Source: Diphasiastrum complanatum (lineage: Eukaryota; Streptophyta; Lycopodiopsida; Lycopodiales; Lycopodiaceae). Taken from it: 64,000 nt of DNA. The DNA lies in NCBI GenBank assembly GCA_029204225.1, contig CM055114.1:12894144-12958143 (forward strand), written 5' to 3'. The notes beneath the pieces are model-generated. The model saw nothing but the letters and a program-made list of their open reading frames with translations, searched no databases and was not told the origin of the DNA. A program made the translations under genes and the position numbers. Below are positions 1 to 10,827 of this stretch, piece by piece; within the stretch, counting starts at the first letter, position 1, and each line of letters begins with the position of its first letter.

Positions 1-46
1 ACATTTGAACTTTACCAGAATGTAAACTTGTTACCTGAGTCTTGAA

Positions 47-3000
47 TCATAGTTTTAACTCATCCATAAATGCCAAATGGTTATAATGTTGTACACATGA
101 TAACAAACTATTATCTGCTAGTATTAAGTAACTAGTCTCACGTAGCCTCCTCCTTGTCACCCGTGGAAGCTGTGACCTCCTCGCACGTGCAGGCTCAGGA
201 GCAGAATCCTCGTCAATGCTATCAGCATCATCAGATGGATCACTCTCATCCTTTGAGGAATCCTCGTTGTCGGCTTCATCTTTCGAGGTCTCTGCGTCGT
301 CTTCGTCTTCTAGTGGCTCCTCGTCCTGGAGGGCTCGAGAGGTGGAAGCCTCTCCCCTTGTCCTGCGACGTGCAGCAGCCCAAGTGGTAGGTTTTGCAAG
401 CAAGGATTGGCAAAGGGTTACAATTCACAATCACAAGTTTCAATTCTAAAGCTAGAACTTACTACTTAGAACATGGGATGAAGCTCAAAGTTCAAACTTC
501 CAACTTGCAAGGGCCCAAGCCTCAAGGCTTAAGGGCTAATTCAAATTTCAAAGCTTGAAATTGGAACTTGAAATTCACCTGCAAACTGCATGGCGTCATC
601 ATGGAGTAGTGCATACACGTCCTCCACCTCCTGTGACCTTGGTGGTAGGTCTGGAACCTTCGTCACATCAATTTCATCTGGATTTACCTGCTGTATGTAG
701 AACAACACATTTAGAATGTCACTAAAACTTCAAATTTCAATGTTCAAACAAAATTGCAACTATCAAATTACAATTTACCTGCATAGGCTCCCTCGCCCCC
801 TTCATCTTCTTCATAAGCCGCATATTGGCGTGCACATACACCAACCTGTCTCATTGTGCAACACTGAGCCTGTTCCTCCTCTTCGTATGAGTCAAAGAGA
901 ACAAACTCCAATTCCTCTCACATGCAACCGTTGTGCAATCCTGTGAGAGAATGCGTATGGCGAGCTTCTGCAATCGACGACAATCACCCCCATACTTGTC
1001 CCACCATGAAACAGGGCGCAATTGTCCTCCTCTGAGCCGCACTCCTGGACACCCAAACTCAAGAGACTCACGCCTGCACAGTGCACACGTGAGTCGTGAC
1101 AATGCACATGAGGATCATTCATGAGTGAGTGCCGAGTGTGATAATGTGGCCACTCACTTCATTGGGATTCAAGAAAGACTAAGGACTTGAAAAAATAACA
1201 ACTGTTAGAGAATTGTCATGACTTATACCTGAAGACATTGAGATCATCCCTGAGTGAATCTTGTATGACAGGATCAGGATAGACAGTCTCAATATATGTG
1301 CACCATCCCTATCGGAGCTCTGCATCATGAAACTGATCTTCATTCCTCCATAGAGGATGAAGAATGCAAGCCATAGCGTGTAGAGGCTAATGGAACCACT
1401 CCCACCTGGCTTGCCACTTTTCTCTTATTTCTTCAACCCTACAAAATTTGAAAATCATACATCATACATGTCACACGGTACATACTACATACTACATATT
1501 ACATAAACACTCATCAATAATACAAGCACTGAAGGCAATGCAGGTGCGAATTTGCTCTCCCAACCTGTCCATGAACTCATAGAGAAGGCCCAAAGTGCAG
1601 CCCTCTGAATCCGTAAGGCGCAGGACAGTGTAAAGAGGCTGCAATGCTATGATGATGGCCTGTGCATCATCCTAAAAAGGAGATGCTAGCACAATCCTCT
1701 CAAATCACTAAGCCTTAGGCTCTCGTGAGTGCCTCCACTCACGCCAAGGCTGTAAGACCACCATCTGTCTCAAGCCGTCATGCACCTTCACAAGGCGCTT
1801 CAGAACAATGAAAATAAAGCCAAACCTGGAACAAATCAAGATTGCAAATTGTATTAGCTTCAACAAAGCAATTATCGGATAACAAGGTTGAAACTCGAAA
1901 GTAGTTAGTAGTTGCTAGTAAGCTATGTACTAACTTCTAAGAATCTAAGGGATGAATCAAATTTGATGAATAGAAAAGTAGACCTGGTGGGGGCAGGACT
2001 CAAAATGTCAAGGCTAGAATATTCCCTGAACATGCACAGGACCCTCGGTCTCTTGGTGACAAATGTTGGGGCTTGGGCAGGAGATGGCTGAGAGCCTAGG
2101 CAGTGGTATGGGACGCCGTTTAGGATGGAAGTCGGATCCCGCTTGATACGGTCACAGGCCAGGGCACGGTGGGTGGACCCGGATTAGGTCCTACGGCGGG
2201 GTGGAACGTGATTCGTTCGGTCTCTTGTGGTTAACCGGCACCTGGAGGTTTGCAATAAGTAGGGATTGTAACAACAAACCTCACCAAGACCAGCCTATGT
2301 CTAGTGCCTCTGCAATCCATGGCAACTTTGCTATATCCTCAAACAAGAGGTCTAAGCAATGTGCATCACAAGGTGACTAAAAGATTCAAGGGTACTTTTC
2401 ATTTGCGAGGTTCCATGGCAACACAATTTGCCACATTGTCGGTGACGACCTGCAAAGCACAACAATCATCAATGCAACATCCGACATCGGACATCCTTCG
2501 TCCATGATCCAAGAAGCAACATTGAACAAGTAGTAAATAATAAATATTAAGTAAAAAGTTTTCACTCATTTTTATTTCTCACTACTCAACTGAAAGTCAA
2601 GAATCAATATCTGCACAACATTCTCTTTGCCGACCTCCACAATGGCCCCGTCAATAAATCCAAACAACATTTGGGCATCCAAGCTTTAAGCGGTGTCAAT
2701 GGATCTCAAGAAAGTCGTGCCCGAGCAAGAAGAAACAATATATTTACAATATGGGGCTTCCTAGTATCAGTCCAACCATCTGACATGATGGAGCACCCAT
2801 ACCTAGTTCAAAAGATCCCATTGCCCACAAAATTCAGATTTCAGATGGCAATTGTCAATTGCATTAAAATTTAACAATTTATATAATTGGTCAATAAATA
2901 TGAATATTTCAATCATTCTTAATTTTTAAAACATAAAAGTTAAGAGATAGAACTTAGAAGTTAGAACTTCGCACTCGCCACTTCAAACTTGGAATTTCAA

Positions 3001-3470
3001 GTTAGAACATAAATGACAAGTCACGATACATATTAGTAATTACATTAAAGTAGGGTTCAGGAATCAGGATTTACATGGCCCATGATCTCATGATAGGCTC
3101 TAGCTCCCTATCCACGGAGTCTCGCTCGGCAACCAACTGAGTCGTCCTCAACTACTGCATGGATGGTCCCTCCCACTCTGAACCAATCCTAGATACATGT
3201 CTCATCATCTCCCGCCATGCAGGGTGTCGTAGCCAAGTGAAAGGGGAGGTTGCACATGTAGAAACACCTCCTAACATATACATTGGCTATCTCCTTGTTA
3301 CTTTGCTGGAAGGATGCCACATACACATCTCTGCCCCTAAGATGTGTACTAGTACAGCTCTGGACATGAGAAGAGCCTCGTGACAACGGTGCCACCGCAT
3401 CACTCTGACTCTGAGTCTGTGATGTGGAAGGGTCTACTGGTACTGTTGCACGTTGCCAATGGCCACAAAT
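47..3470 (-). pseudogene. Decayed hAT-family (DUF659 / hAT_C) transposase, multi-exon relic
   Basis: Nine minus-strand blocks follow the order of a plant DUF659/hAT transposase. They are: 3470-3075 (linker ending CFYMCNLPFHLA, then MMRHVSRIGSEWEGPSM in another frame); 2812-2590 (GCSIMSDGWTDTR, then DAQMLFGFIDGAIVEV after a frame change); 2455-2285 (VTDNVANCVAM, then CDAHCLDLLFEDIAKLPWI); 2240-1985 (RVLCMFREYSSLDILSPA); 1828-1510 (FIFIVLKRLVKVHDGLRQMV, then LGLLYEFMDRLGEQI); 1443-1225 (LRDDLNVF); 1102-779 (WWDKYGGDCRRLQKLAIRIL, then ERNWSLF and KRRNRL, the hAT dimerisation domain); 686-590; and an acidic tail, 403-47. Splice-like borders survive, for example CAG/GTAAAT after residue block ...REPMQ near 779. 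In-frame stops and shifts occur in most blocks, including a TGA inside hAT_C just after SVAQ. No BED zinc finger is visible upstream of 3470. Family assignment is firm; the copy is clearly inactive. Confidence 0.85.
2045..2227. mobile_element. 161-bp GC-rich insertion with 11-bp target-site duplication inside the hAT relic
   Basis: The word TCGGTCTCTTG occurs at 2045-2055 and again at 2217-2227, flanking 161 bp that are much more GC-rich than their surroundings. Removing the insert and one repeat restores reading through the hAT motif ...KRPRVLCMFREYS on the minus strand, so this is an insertion into that exon. The insert has no obvious ORF, poly-A tail or tRNA-like A/B boxes, and no convincing terminal inverted repeats by eye. 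A 9-11 bp duplication would suit a Mutator-like or SINE-like element, but the class is unresolved. Confidence 0.6.
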
Positions 3471-3714
3471 TAATAGTTACTATCTAGATTCTAGAATCTA
3501 CGACAATGGAGATAGATGAATCGTGATAAACTGTAGTAGTTTGTAGATTGTAGTAATGTCAAAGTACATACGACATGCAATGAATTATAATTTACCACAC
3601 AATCATCAATGCGGATATTTTCTATTTAGCATCTAGCAACAACTTACAGTTGTCATTATCTCAGGTGACAAAGATAATGGATTTATAACTATTAAACAGT
3701 TCTAGGACTACGGA

Positions 3715-4110
3715 GTGTCACCCGTCCCCGACTCTTTCAAGGCACTATGGTTGCATTCGAGTCAGCTTCACAACATCCTCTCTTCCTTTGAGAAAGTTGA
3801 TGTCCTCATCGTGGCCAATATCGAATTACTTAGGCACAAGTTCAATTCACTGCCATTATTTACAAAACTAACAGCCCTACATTACACGGGTCCAAGCTTA
3901 AGTCACCTAGGCCTAGGGAGTGTCACCCATCCAACTTTTTTGGGGTACTGTGGTTGCACTCGAGTCAACTTCACAACATCCTCTCTTCCTTTGAGAAAGC
4001 TAAAAGAGCTGATAGCCAATATTGTCTTACTTAGGCAGAGGTTCAATTTGTTGACCTTATTTACACAACATAAGAGCCCTATATTATATAGGTCGTAGCT
4101 TAAATCACCG
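3715..4110. repeat. Tandem duplication of a ~205-bp unit
   Basis: Two adjacent copies start near 3714 and 3919. Both begin GTGTCACCC, pass through a CACTNTGGTTGCA(T/C)TCGAGTCA-like stretch, share the exact word CACAACATCCTCTCTTCC, and end in similar text after TTTGAGAAAG. They have diverged by substitutions and small indels. A partial third relative lies at about 15419-15490 (CTATGGTTGCACCCAAGTCA). Overlapping short ORFs are consequences of the repeat and do not resemble a known protein. Confidence 0.7.
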
Positions 4111-4115
4111 GCCCT

Positions 4116-4999
4116 TGAGGTACACTGAAAATTCAAATCACTTTAGAATAGGAAAAATGTAGGTAGGAAATAATTTATGTAAGACTTATGAAGTTATCAG
4201 AAGTGGGCGAAAGGTTCTAACTTTGTCACCCACTTGCGTGTATAAGTTCCCTGAGCTTCAAATCCTTCTTTTTTCAGCTCAACTTCCTGTTGAACTCTCT
4301 GAGCTCAAAATCTGACTTTGCCGCATAGATTATTGGGAGATCCTTGAGCCCAATATATAGCTTTGTTCACACATTGTGGTTCACTTGATGGCCTTCTCTT
4401 GAAGCACAACATCCTCTTCGTCCTTAGCCTAATCACACCTCATCCAAGAGCCATGAGCTTTTTGGCACATATGTGGGAACCCATCAAGCTTTTGTCCCGC
4501 AACTTTATCTTGTCCTCTGCATCTTTGTAATTGGCACTACCCTTCCTGAAACATGTTCCTCTTGTTGGACATTCCCCTTCATTCTGACAAGAGCATTGGA
4601 GGTTGGCATTTTTTAAGCACCAAACCTTTTGCCTTAGCATTCAAAAATTGACTCTAGTACAAAAGTGTCTTGCCAAATTGGCTCTTTTTGGTAGGCATTT
4701 AGCAACCACTCTTTAGTAAGCTTCTCCTTGAACCTTGAAAGGGTGTTGCGAACCAAACAAATGCCACCATCAACCTATCCTTTGGTGATTGAGAGCTCGT
4801 AGTCACATCAATTGTAGGGGCCCAATCTCGGCATTATCATGACCTCGACATGATCAGTTACCAGAGAGCCTAAGGCCAGAGCCTAAGGCCAAGTAGTAGT
4901 GATGGCCGATGATGGAGTGGACATATGTCCCAAGCTAGGACAGGTGCATCACAAGCATTGACCCAGTGTGACCACCCAATAAGGTGACTACAAGTTCTC
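4116..4999. other. No recognisable gene
   Basis: About 0.9 kb without a recognisable coding region. A 66-codon minus-strand ORF (4640-4440) contains several cysteines but matches no family I know. The sequence is probably old transposon-derived DNA. Confidence 0.4.
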
Positions 5000-5099
5000 T
5001 TGTGGGTGTTTCTCCATCTGTGCAAGCTCGTAGGGATAGTATGGAGAGGACCATGGCAGAGATGTGAGCGATGCTTTCAACTGTGGCTGGAAGTTGTGC

Positions 5100-5449
5100 A
5101 TCATCCTCCCAGTATGCTCCACCATATCCATATCATTTTCCATCTCCTTCTATACGTCCTATGTATCCTCCACCCTATCCTGAAGATAAGGACATCAAGC
5201 CTACTCCATTTGTTGTAAACCCTCCAGGCTGAATGGAAGAAGGGTTCGCGGAAGTCTGGCCAAGTTGGTTAGAAGGACTACTCGCAAAAGGATCCTATCC
5301 AGATGCAGCAAACTTTGAAGCTCAAGTCGATGTCTCTTGTCATGGTTATGACAAGTCTCCCCTCACTCCAAAGCAAAAGGAAAAGACCATGAAAGATGGA
5401 TTACGTTTTTCCTATCTTGGCAAGCATCTTTTCAAGGATTGTCCTTGAT
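5100..5449 (+). pseudogene. Possible gag-like fragment, proline/tyrosine-rich then charged
   Basis: A plus-strand frame reads through a Pro/Tyr-rich segment (YAPPYPYHFPSPS, near 5112-5150), a TGA at about 5230, then a 71-codon ORF (5233-5448) ending with SYLGKHLFKDCP. It lies just upstream of, and on the same strand as, the gypsy chromodomain relic at 5640-5992, so a gag or linker piece of that element is plausible. I do not recognise the protein itself; the assignment rests on position. Confidence 0.3.
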
Positions 5450-5639
5450 GCACGGGTGCTCCATGTATTACAACAGCGTCAAGATGAGGGCAAGGATCAG
5501 GAAATTTTGGATGACTTATTAGTAAGCGACAATGAGGACACTAGACGTGTCATGACTATTTCAGAGTGAGAACCATACCTATTGGGAATTTCATATAGAG
5601 ATTGAGTATATTTACTGGTCCCTTCCAAGTCCAAAGTGC

Positions 5640-5995
5640 TATGCACAAAAAGGTGTGCCAAGATATCTCCTCGGTATTGTGGACCATGGCTAATCGTTAA
5701 GAAAGTTAGGTAGGTAGCTTACACAAGCTACAGCTACCCTTGGGATCCAATGTTTCATGTTAGCAAACTCAAACGATGTTTGCACGATGGCAATAACCTT
5801 GTAAAAGGTCTTATGTCTCTAGAAGAAAAAGACAGGTTATGGGCCATAAAAAGTTCTAGATCGCAAGGAGCGACAATTGCAAAATCGTCTCCTCCAAGCG
5901 TATCTAGTGACTTGGAAAGGGTATCCATTACCTGGGAGACGCGACAATGTTTGCAAAAGTCTTTCCCAGAGTTTGTCATCGAGTACCGATGACTG
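5640..5995 (+). pseudogene. Ty3/gypsy chromovirus relic: integrase C-terminus and chromodomain
   Basis: The plus strand carries the end of a chromovirus polyprotein. A GPF/Y-like stretch (about 5670-5745) leads to FHVSKLKRCL (from 5752), the usual motif before the chromodomain. In a second frame come LDRKERQLQNRLLQAYLVTW and KGYP, and in a third ITWETR and FPEFVIEYR, so the chromodomain is split by at least two frameshifts. The chromodomain normally guides integration to heterochromatin. No intact protease, RT or RNase H is seen upstream, so this is the 3' part of a truncated element. Confidence 0.7.
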
Positions 5996-5998
5996 GCC

Positions 5999-6030
5999 AA
6001 AAGAGGGAAGGATTGTTAAAGCCTTGTCTC
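5999..6030 (+). other. Candidate polypurine tract and start of a 3' LTR
   Basis: Immediately after the chromodomain stop comes a purine-rich run (AAAAGAGGGAAGGAT, 5999-6013) followed by TGTTAAAGCC at 6014. This is where a gypsy element would place its PPT and 3' LTR. I could not find the LTR's other end or a second copy. Confidence 0.3.
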
Positions 6031-7828
6031 AACTGGCCATCTAACCACAAAGAAGTCGTCTGGATTTTCATAACAGCTGAACATGAATAAGTGAAAAAAT
6101 AATCCTCAAAATTATTCATCCAATCGGTGAATACAACAATGCCACAAGATGTAGAAGAAAAGCCGAAATACTTAGGAAAAGATAAATGTATCATTTTGTC
6201 GGGTTTTTTTTTTAACAAAACGGAAAACGAATAAAGAAAATGTAATCAAAACGGGAAAACGTAAAGTGTGAAGGAAAACGAATAGGAAATGTGATGAATG
6301 ATCCAATTTGTCTTTTTAAACCAACATTGGAATGTGGAAGGTGCACAAACTGTGAGGGAAAGGACACTAGTCGCACCTCAACGTAGGCTCTAATCAACAC
6401 CAATGGGAAAAGGCCATGAAACAAGGGAATGCCAAAAGAAGAAAATACAACGAAAGAGAGCACCAAGTAATGAAGTAAGCTGCCCAAATGTGATAGAAAA
6501 TTCAGTAAGTGATAGGTGGTGAAGAAGTTACCAAAATGGCCACCAAATAGTGTGCCAAGTAAGAACGAATGTTGCCCAATGGTAGTCGAAAAGCCAACAA
6601 ACAATAAGTGGTGAAGAGGCTACCGAAAAGTGAGTGAAGTAGGGCGTTGGACAGCCAATAACTGGATGTACAAAAAGCTGGAAAAATGGCCGCCCAACGT
6701 GGGGCAGTAGGCCGTTGGACAGCCACAAAGAAAATTTGCAAATGGGCTGAAGGTAGTGACGGTGGTGAAGGTGGGCATGACTTCAAAGTGTAATATCTTG
6801 AGAATGGGACATCCGTTTGGCAAACCGTAAAGTGCAATGAACTTCTTGAAAAACAAAGTATGTAAAGATCCAAAAACAAAATCTTTTAGAACAGAACAGA
6901 ATATTCCAATTTCACCAGGGTTTGACTTTTCAAAACCTTCACTTTTAAAAGGTAAAAAATGGATACAAAATGGATCATAAGAATCAAGGAACGATAGGAA
7001 AGAACAAGATCCAATCACATATGCAAAAAGAACAACTAAAAAAAATGAAAAGTAAAAAGAATACGCCTTTGGAAAACTTTGCAAGAACTTTGGATGTAGT
7101 CCTCTATTTGACATGAAACCTGGATCAATAGTCTTGTCTCAGCTCCTCAAGAAGAGTCATTGAGGTTCTCAAGAAGCAACTTTCAACTCAGCCAACTGTG
7201 GGTGTTCGAGAACAAAAAGTTAAAGCTTTCAAACTTTGCTAGCAATTCCCACTTCAATCAAGTTCTTTGAGCAACAACTTTGTCAACTATCTCTTCACAA
7301 GGAAGCCAAAGTTGTAAAGTCCCCTCACATAACCAATGACTTGGCCATAAGTAGATTGAGAATTAGTTGCCATGGTGGAAAAACTCATCATCAGGTCATT
7401 GACTACACATCAAAATTAGTCGATGCATGTTCTAAAGTTGACTAGTCCTCTTTCAAGAACTACACTTGCCATTTTCTGCTGATACTTCTTTTGAATGTTG
7501 AGAGAGACAAACATGATGGTTTCTTTTTCTAGCACCATGTTGAACCTTTCAAGTGAACTAGGTTTCCTTGGTGCTCCGTTGATCAACAGCACCTTTGCTT
7601 GGAGCACCAAGAGAGGTGTATGTGAAAGTCCTCTTCTTTTGTGACCAATTGATCCTATGAGTAGAGAGCTTTGCCCTAGTGTGTAAGACTTTTTCAATAT
7701 CTTCTAGAGGCCCCAATCATGGCCCTAACGTACCCCAAAATTACCAATGACGAAGTGGGTCAAGCAACCGCCAGTTGCAGGCACAACTCACACCCTATTC
7801 TAGGCACTTGACAATATTATAGGTCCTC
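6030..7828. other. No recognisable gene; purine-biased, transposon-derived DNA
   Basis: This 1.8-kb stretch is strongly purine-biased on the plus strand, so long minus-strand ORFs appear (up to 164 codons) that are Phe/Leu-rich and resemble no family. The phrase GGGCGTTGGACAGCC near 6643, and a variant near 6712, match words in the leader of the gypsy element at 13.0-13.2 kb. The region may therefore be LTR or leader sequence of a related element. Confidence 0.4.
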
Positions 7829-8276
7829 TCAGGTGTTGAATCAATAAAGCATAAAAGACAGCAATAGACTAAAGCCCTACAAGCAATAGACAAGACAATA
7901 GGTTCTCCCACGAAGAGCCCAAGCAATACCAATCAATAATCTGAAAAATGAGTGTACAAATGCCCCTATGAATACCCTACCAATGAACCCTAAAATAGGA
8001 ATTCAAAAGTAAAGGGAGGCAAAATGTGGAGGGAAAATAGTGCGCCCTCCTACGGGCCCCCACTCCACATATAACCATATAATAAGGGCCCAAGGCCAGT
8101 CAATGTCATAAAAAAGGACCCAGTGCGGGTCATAAGCATATAAAAAGGCTCTAGGGCCTGTACATGACTAATATAAAATGCGTAACCAGAAATATACATA
8201 ACCAACAGTAAATGTAAAGAGGCCTGCGGAATATATGCAGAGTAGCCCAATAGGCATGTATCCTGTAGTCCGTAAC
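7829..8276 (-). repeat. 3' LTR of the gypsy element
   Basis: A direct repeat of 13597-14042, running from TCAGGTGTTGAATCAA to TGTAGTCCGTAAC on the plus strand. In element orientation it begins GTTACGGACTACAGG. If TTGAC (7808-7812) is the target duplication, the LTR would extend to 7813, past the part shared with the other LTR. Confidence 0.85.
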
Positions 8277-8285
8277 TCTCCCTGG
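8277..8285 (-). other. Short polypurine tract beside the 3' LTR (gypsy element)
   Basis: Minus-strand CAGGGAGAG directly precedes the LTR start (TTACGG...). Its position and purine content fit plus-strand DNA priming. Confidence 0.5.
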
Positions 8286-8353
8286 CAATAAAGAACATTG
8301 CCCCCAATGTAGGCAAAATAAGATAAGAACCAGTGCCAGAGAAAAATACTGCA

Positions 8354-8896
8354 TCAAGATATCCCAACTGAGAAAGGAACATCAAGAGAAGCCGGAGCAC
8401 CCCGAGAAGCAATGGTAGCTGCAAGTGATCGAGCCTGATCAGCCAGGATAGGGGTATGATAAAAAACATCAATGGGCTCCCAAGTAGCTTCCTCAATAGG
8501 ACGACCATCCCACTGGACCAAAAACTGAGCCTGCCGATGGCGACGACTATGCAATAAGCGCACCTGTAAAATAGCAGCTGGCAGGAATGGAAAAAGCTTT
8601 GGATCTCTAGGAAATGAGGAATCTCGAGGAGCATCATCCTCAATAGCAGCACGTAATAAATTGACATGAAAGATATCACAAGCCCGAGAAGCAGCAGGTA
8701 ACTCAAGACGATATGTAACAAGACTGAGGCGCTCAAGAATCTGAAAAGGCCCATAATAGTGCGGCGCAAGCTTCTCAGTAGAAGCAAGACCCTGTACAAA
8801 ACGATGGCGAGCAAAGCGTAACCGGAGAAAAACAGTATCTCCCTCTGCAAACTCAACATGGCGCCGATGACGATCAACAATGGTCCTGTACCGCTG
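8354..8896 (-). pseudogene. Integrase C-terminus (GPF/Y) and chromodomain of the gypsy element
   Basis: After the TAG at 8897 the frame stays open to the stop near 8354. It contains FLRLRFARHRFVQGLASTEK, LAPHYYGPFQILERL (the GPF/Y module, about 8770-8725), FHVNLLRAA, and then a chromodomain: RRHRQAQFLVQWDGRPIEEA followed by TWEPIDVF (about 8545-8460). Aromatic positions W...W expected in the methyl-lysine cage are present. In chromoviruses this domain targets integration to heterochromatin. Confidence 0.8.
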
Positions 8897-9880
8897 CTAA
8901 ATATGTTGTAAATGAGTAGCAGCTCTAGTAATAATCTCCTGAGCACTCGAAAGATAAGATGAAATAGGAACAGGTGCATCATCTGGAGGAGCAGGTATAC
9001 CGGGTAGAATTGGTGAGTATCCATGAGCAAGCAGGAAAGGAGAAACACCTGTGCTGGAACTAACAGAATTGTTATAACTATACACAGCCAAACATAAATG
9101 CTGATCCCAATCACGACCAGAAGGAGAAACATAATGTCGTAAATAATCCTCCAATACCCGGTTAATAACCTCAGACTGACCATCCGCAGAAGAATGATAA
9201 GCAGTGCCCATTAGTATCCTAACATCCAAGAAAAGCATAAACTCTGTCCAAAACCCGATGTAAACTTGGTACCCCGATCAGTAAGTATAGATCGTGGGAG
9301 ACCATGTAAGCGGAAAATCTCGGAAATAAATATACGACCACACTGCTATGCTGTAATAGTACGTCTGACTGATATGAAATGAGCTTGTTTAGAAAACCTA
9401 TCAACTACCACCAAACAAGAGTCATGACCACGCTGAGTACAGGGAAGACCTAAAATGAAGTCCATAGATATATCAGTCCACTGGCGGGAAGGAGACCGCC
9501 AGGTTTTTCACGGGAATACTTGTTACGAAGGCAAAAATCACAAGTATGAATAAGGTGGGAAAGCTCACGCTTCAAGGAAGGCCAACAAAGATGTTCTTTC
9601 AAACGGAAACAAGGACTTCTGAAAACCAAAATGGCCACCAACAGGAGAGGAATGGGCATCAAGAAGGAGCTGTGGACGTATGTCGAGAGTGTTGGGAATA
9701 CATAACGAACCATAGTGAAACAAATGATGATTAACAATGGAATAAACCTGGTGAGGGTGAGAGGAAGGACGAGAGGCAGACGACATAAGTCTGGACATGT
9801 GGCATAAGCCTGAGGAAGATCATCATACCAAGAGTGGGGAGACGTAACAAGACTATAAGTAAGAGCAAGTAAACGAGACA
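8897..9880 (-). pseudogene. Gypsy integrase (zinc-binding and catalytic core)
   Basis: The HHCC zinc region is split between two frames: DAHSSPVGGHFGF (near 9665-9625), then [20 protein letters not shown] (9565-9500). The catalytic core has the first Asp in [20 protein letters not shown] (9475-9415), the second in ILTDRGTKF (near 9285) and the Glu in SSADGQSEVINRVLEDYLRH (9200-9140). FSKQAHFI and YSYNNSVSSSTGVSPFLLAHG also fit the family. Frameshifts and stops (near 9350, 9235 and 8897) break the frame. Confidence 0.85.
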
Positions 9881-10790
9881 AAGCATCAGCAGCAGCGTTA
9901 CTTTTACCAGGCTTATAATGAATATCAAAATGAAAGGATTGTAAAAACTGAAACCAACGGTACTAACAATCACTAAGATCCTTTTGTGTATACAAATAAC
10001 GAAGTGACTGGTGATCAGTAAAAACATCAAACAGAACACGATACAGATAATGACACCACTTCTTTAAAGCAAAAATGATAGCAAGCAACTCTTTTTCATG
10101 AGTGGAATAGCGCTGCTCATACGAACGAAGACGACGGGATTCATATGCAATAACACACTGACGCTGACGTAACAAAGCACCTAATCCTGTGGAACTAGCA
10201 TCAGTCTCAACAGCAAAACACTGGGAAAAATCTGGAAGACATAAAACAGGGGCAATGGTAAGCTCAACCTTCAAAGTATCAATAGCTGACTGACATGCGG
10301 GAGTCCAAGCAAACGAAGTTTCCTTTTTCAACAGAGCATGCAAAGGAGATGCAAGAGTGGCAAAATGAGCAACTAGTTTACGAAGATGGATAGCAAGACC
10401 AAGAGACATATGAACATCAGCAGGCACAGGCCATGAAAGAATAGAACGGACCTTACGAGGGTCGAAACGAACAGTACCATTAGTAACAAAGAAGCCCAAA
10501 AACTCGATTTGTACAACAGCAAAAGAACATTTAGAACGTTTAGCAAACAGATGATGAGTAACTAACAAAACAAAAACAGAACGAACGTGCTGAACATGAA
10601 GAGAGAGAGTGGTGCTATAAATGAGGATATTGTCAAAATAAACAATGACAAAGTGGGTACGGAAAGTTGTCTTGTGCTCATCAGGAGGATGCATACGAAT
10701 CTGGTGATAACCGGAACGGAGGTCAAGTTTAGAAAAGATCTTGGCTTGGCCTAACTGGTCAAACAGGTCATCCATATGAGGGATAGGGTA
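9880..10790 (-). pseudogene. Gypsy reverse transcriptase palm/thumb and RNase H
   Basis: The frame resumes at MDDLFDQLGQAKIFSKLDLR and YHQIRMHPPDEHKTTFRTHF (10775-10660), then passes directly to VIVYFDNILIYS (10650-10610). About 35 residues, including the usual GHYExLVMPFGL block, are missing. The catalytic YxDD motif reads YFDN, so the second aspartate is lost. The connection and RNase H follow (FAVETDASSTGLGALL, YSTHEKELLAIIFALKKW, VFTDHQSLRYLYTQKDL, 10225-9985). A TAG at about 9963 interrupts, after which YKPGKSNAAADALSR (near 9930-9885) continues. Confidence 0.85.
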
Positions 10791-10827
10791 CTGTTTACGG
10801 ATAGTAAGTTATTTAAAGTATGATAAT

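Noticed and set aside
6212-7114. Overlapping minus-strand ORFs of 66-164 codons
   Set aside because: Phe/Leu/Ser-rich products of a purine-biased plus strand; no domain, and the frames overlap one another.
8050-9183. 377-codon minus-strand ORF, very hydrophobic
   Set aside because: It lies in a shifted frame over the gypsy integrase C-terminus and chromodomain, which carry the real motifs; the Leu/Tyr-rich product is a shadow.
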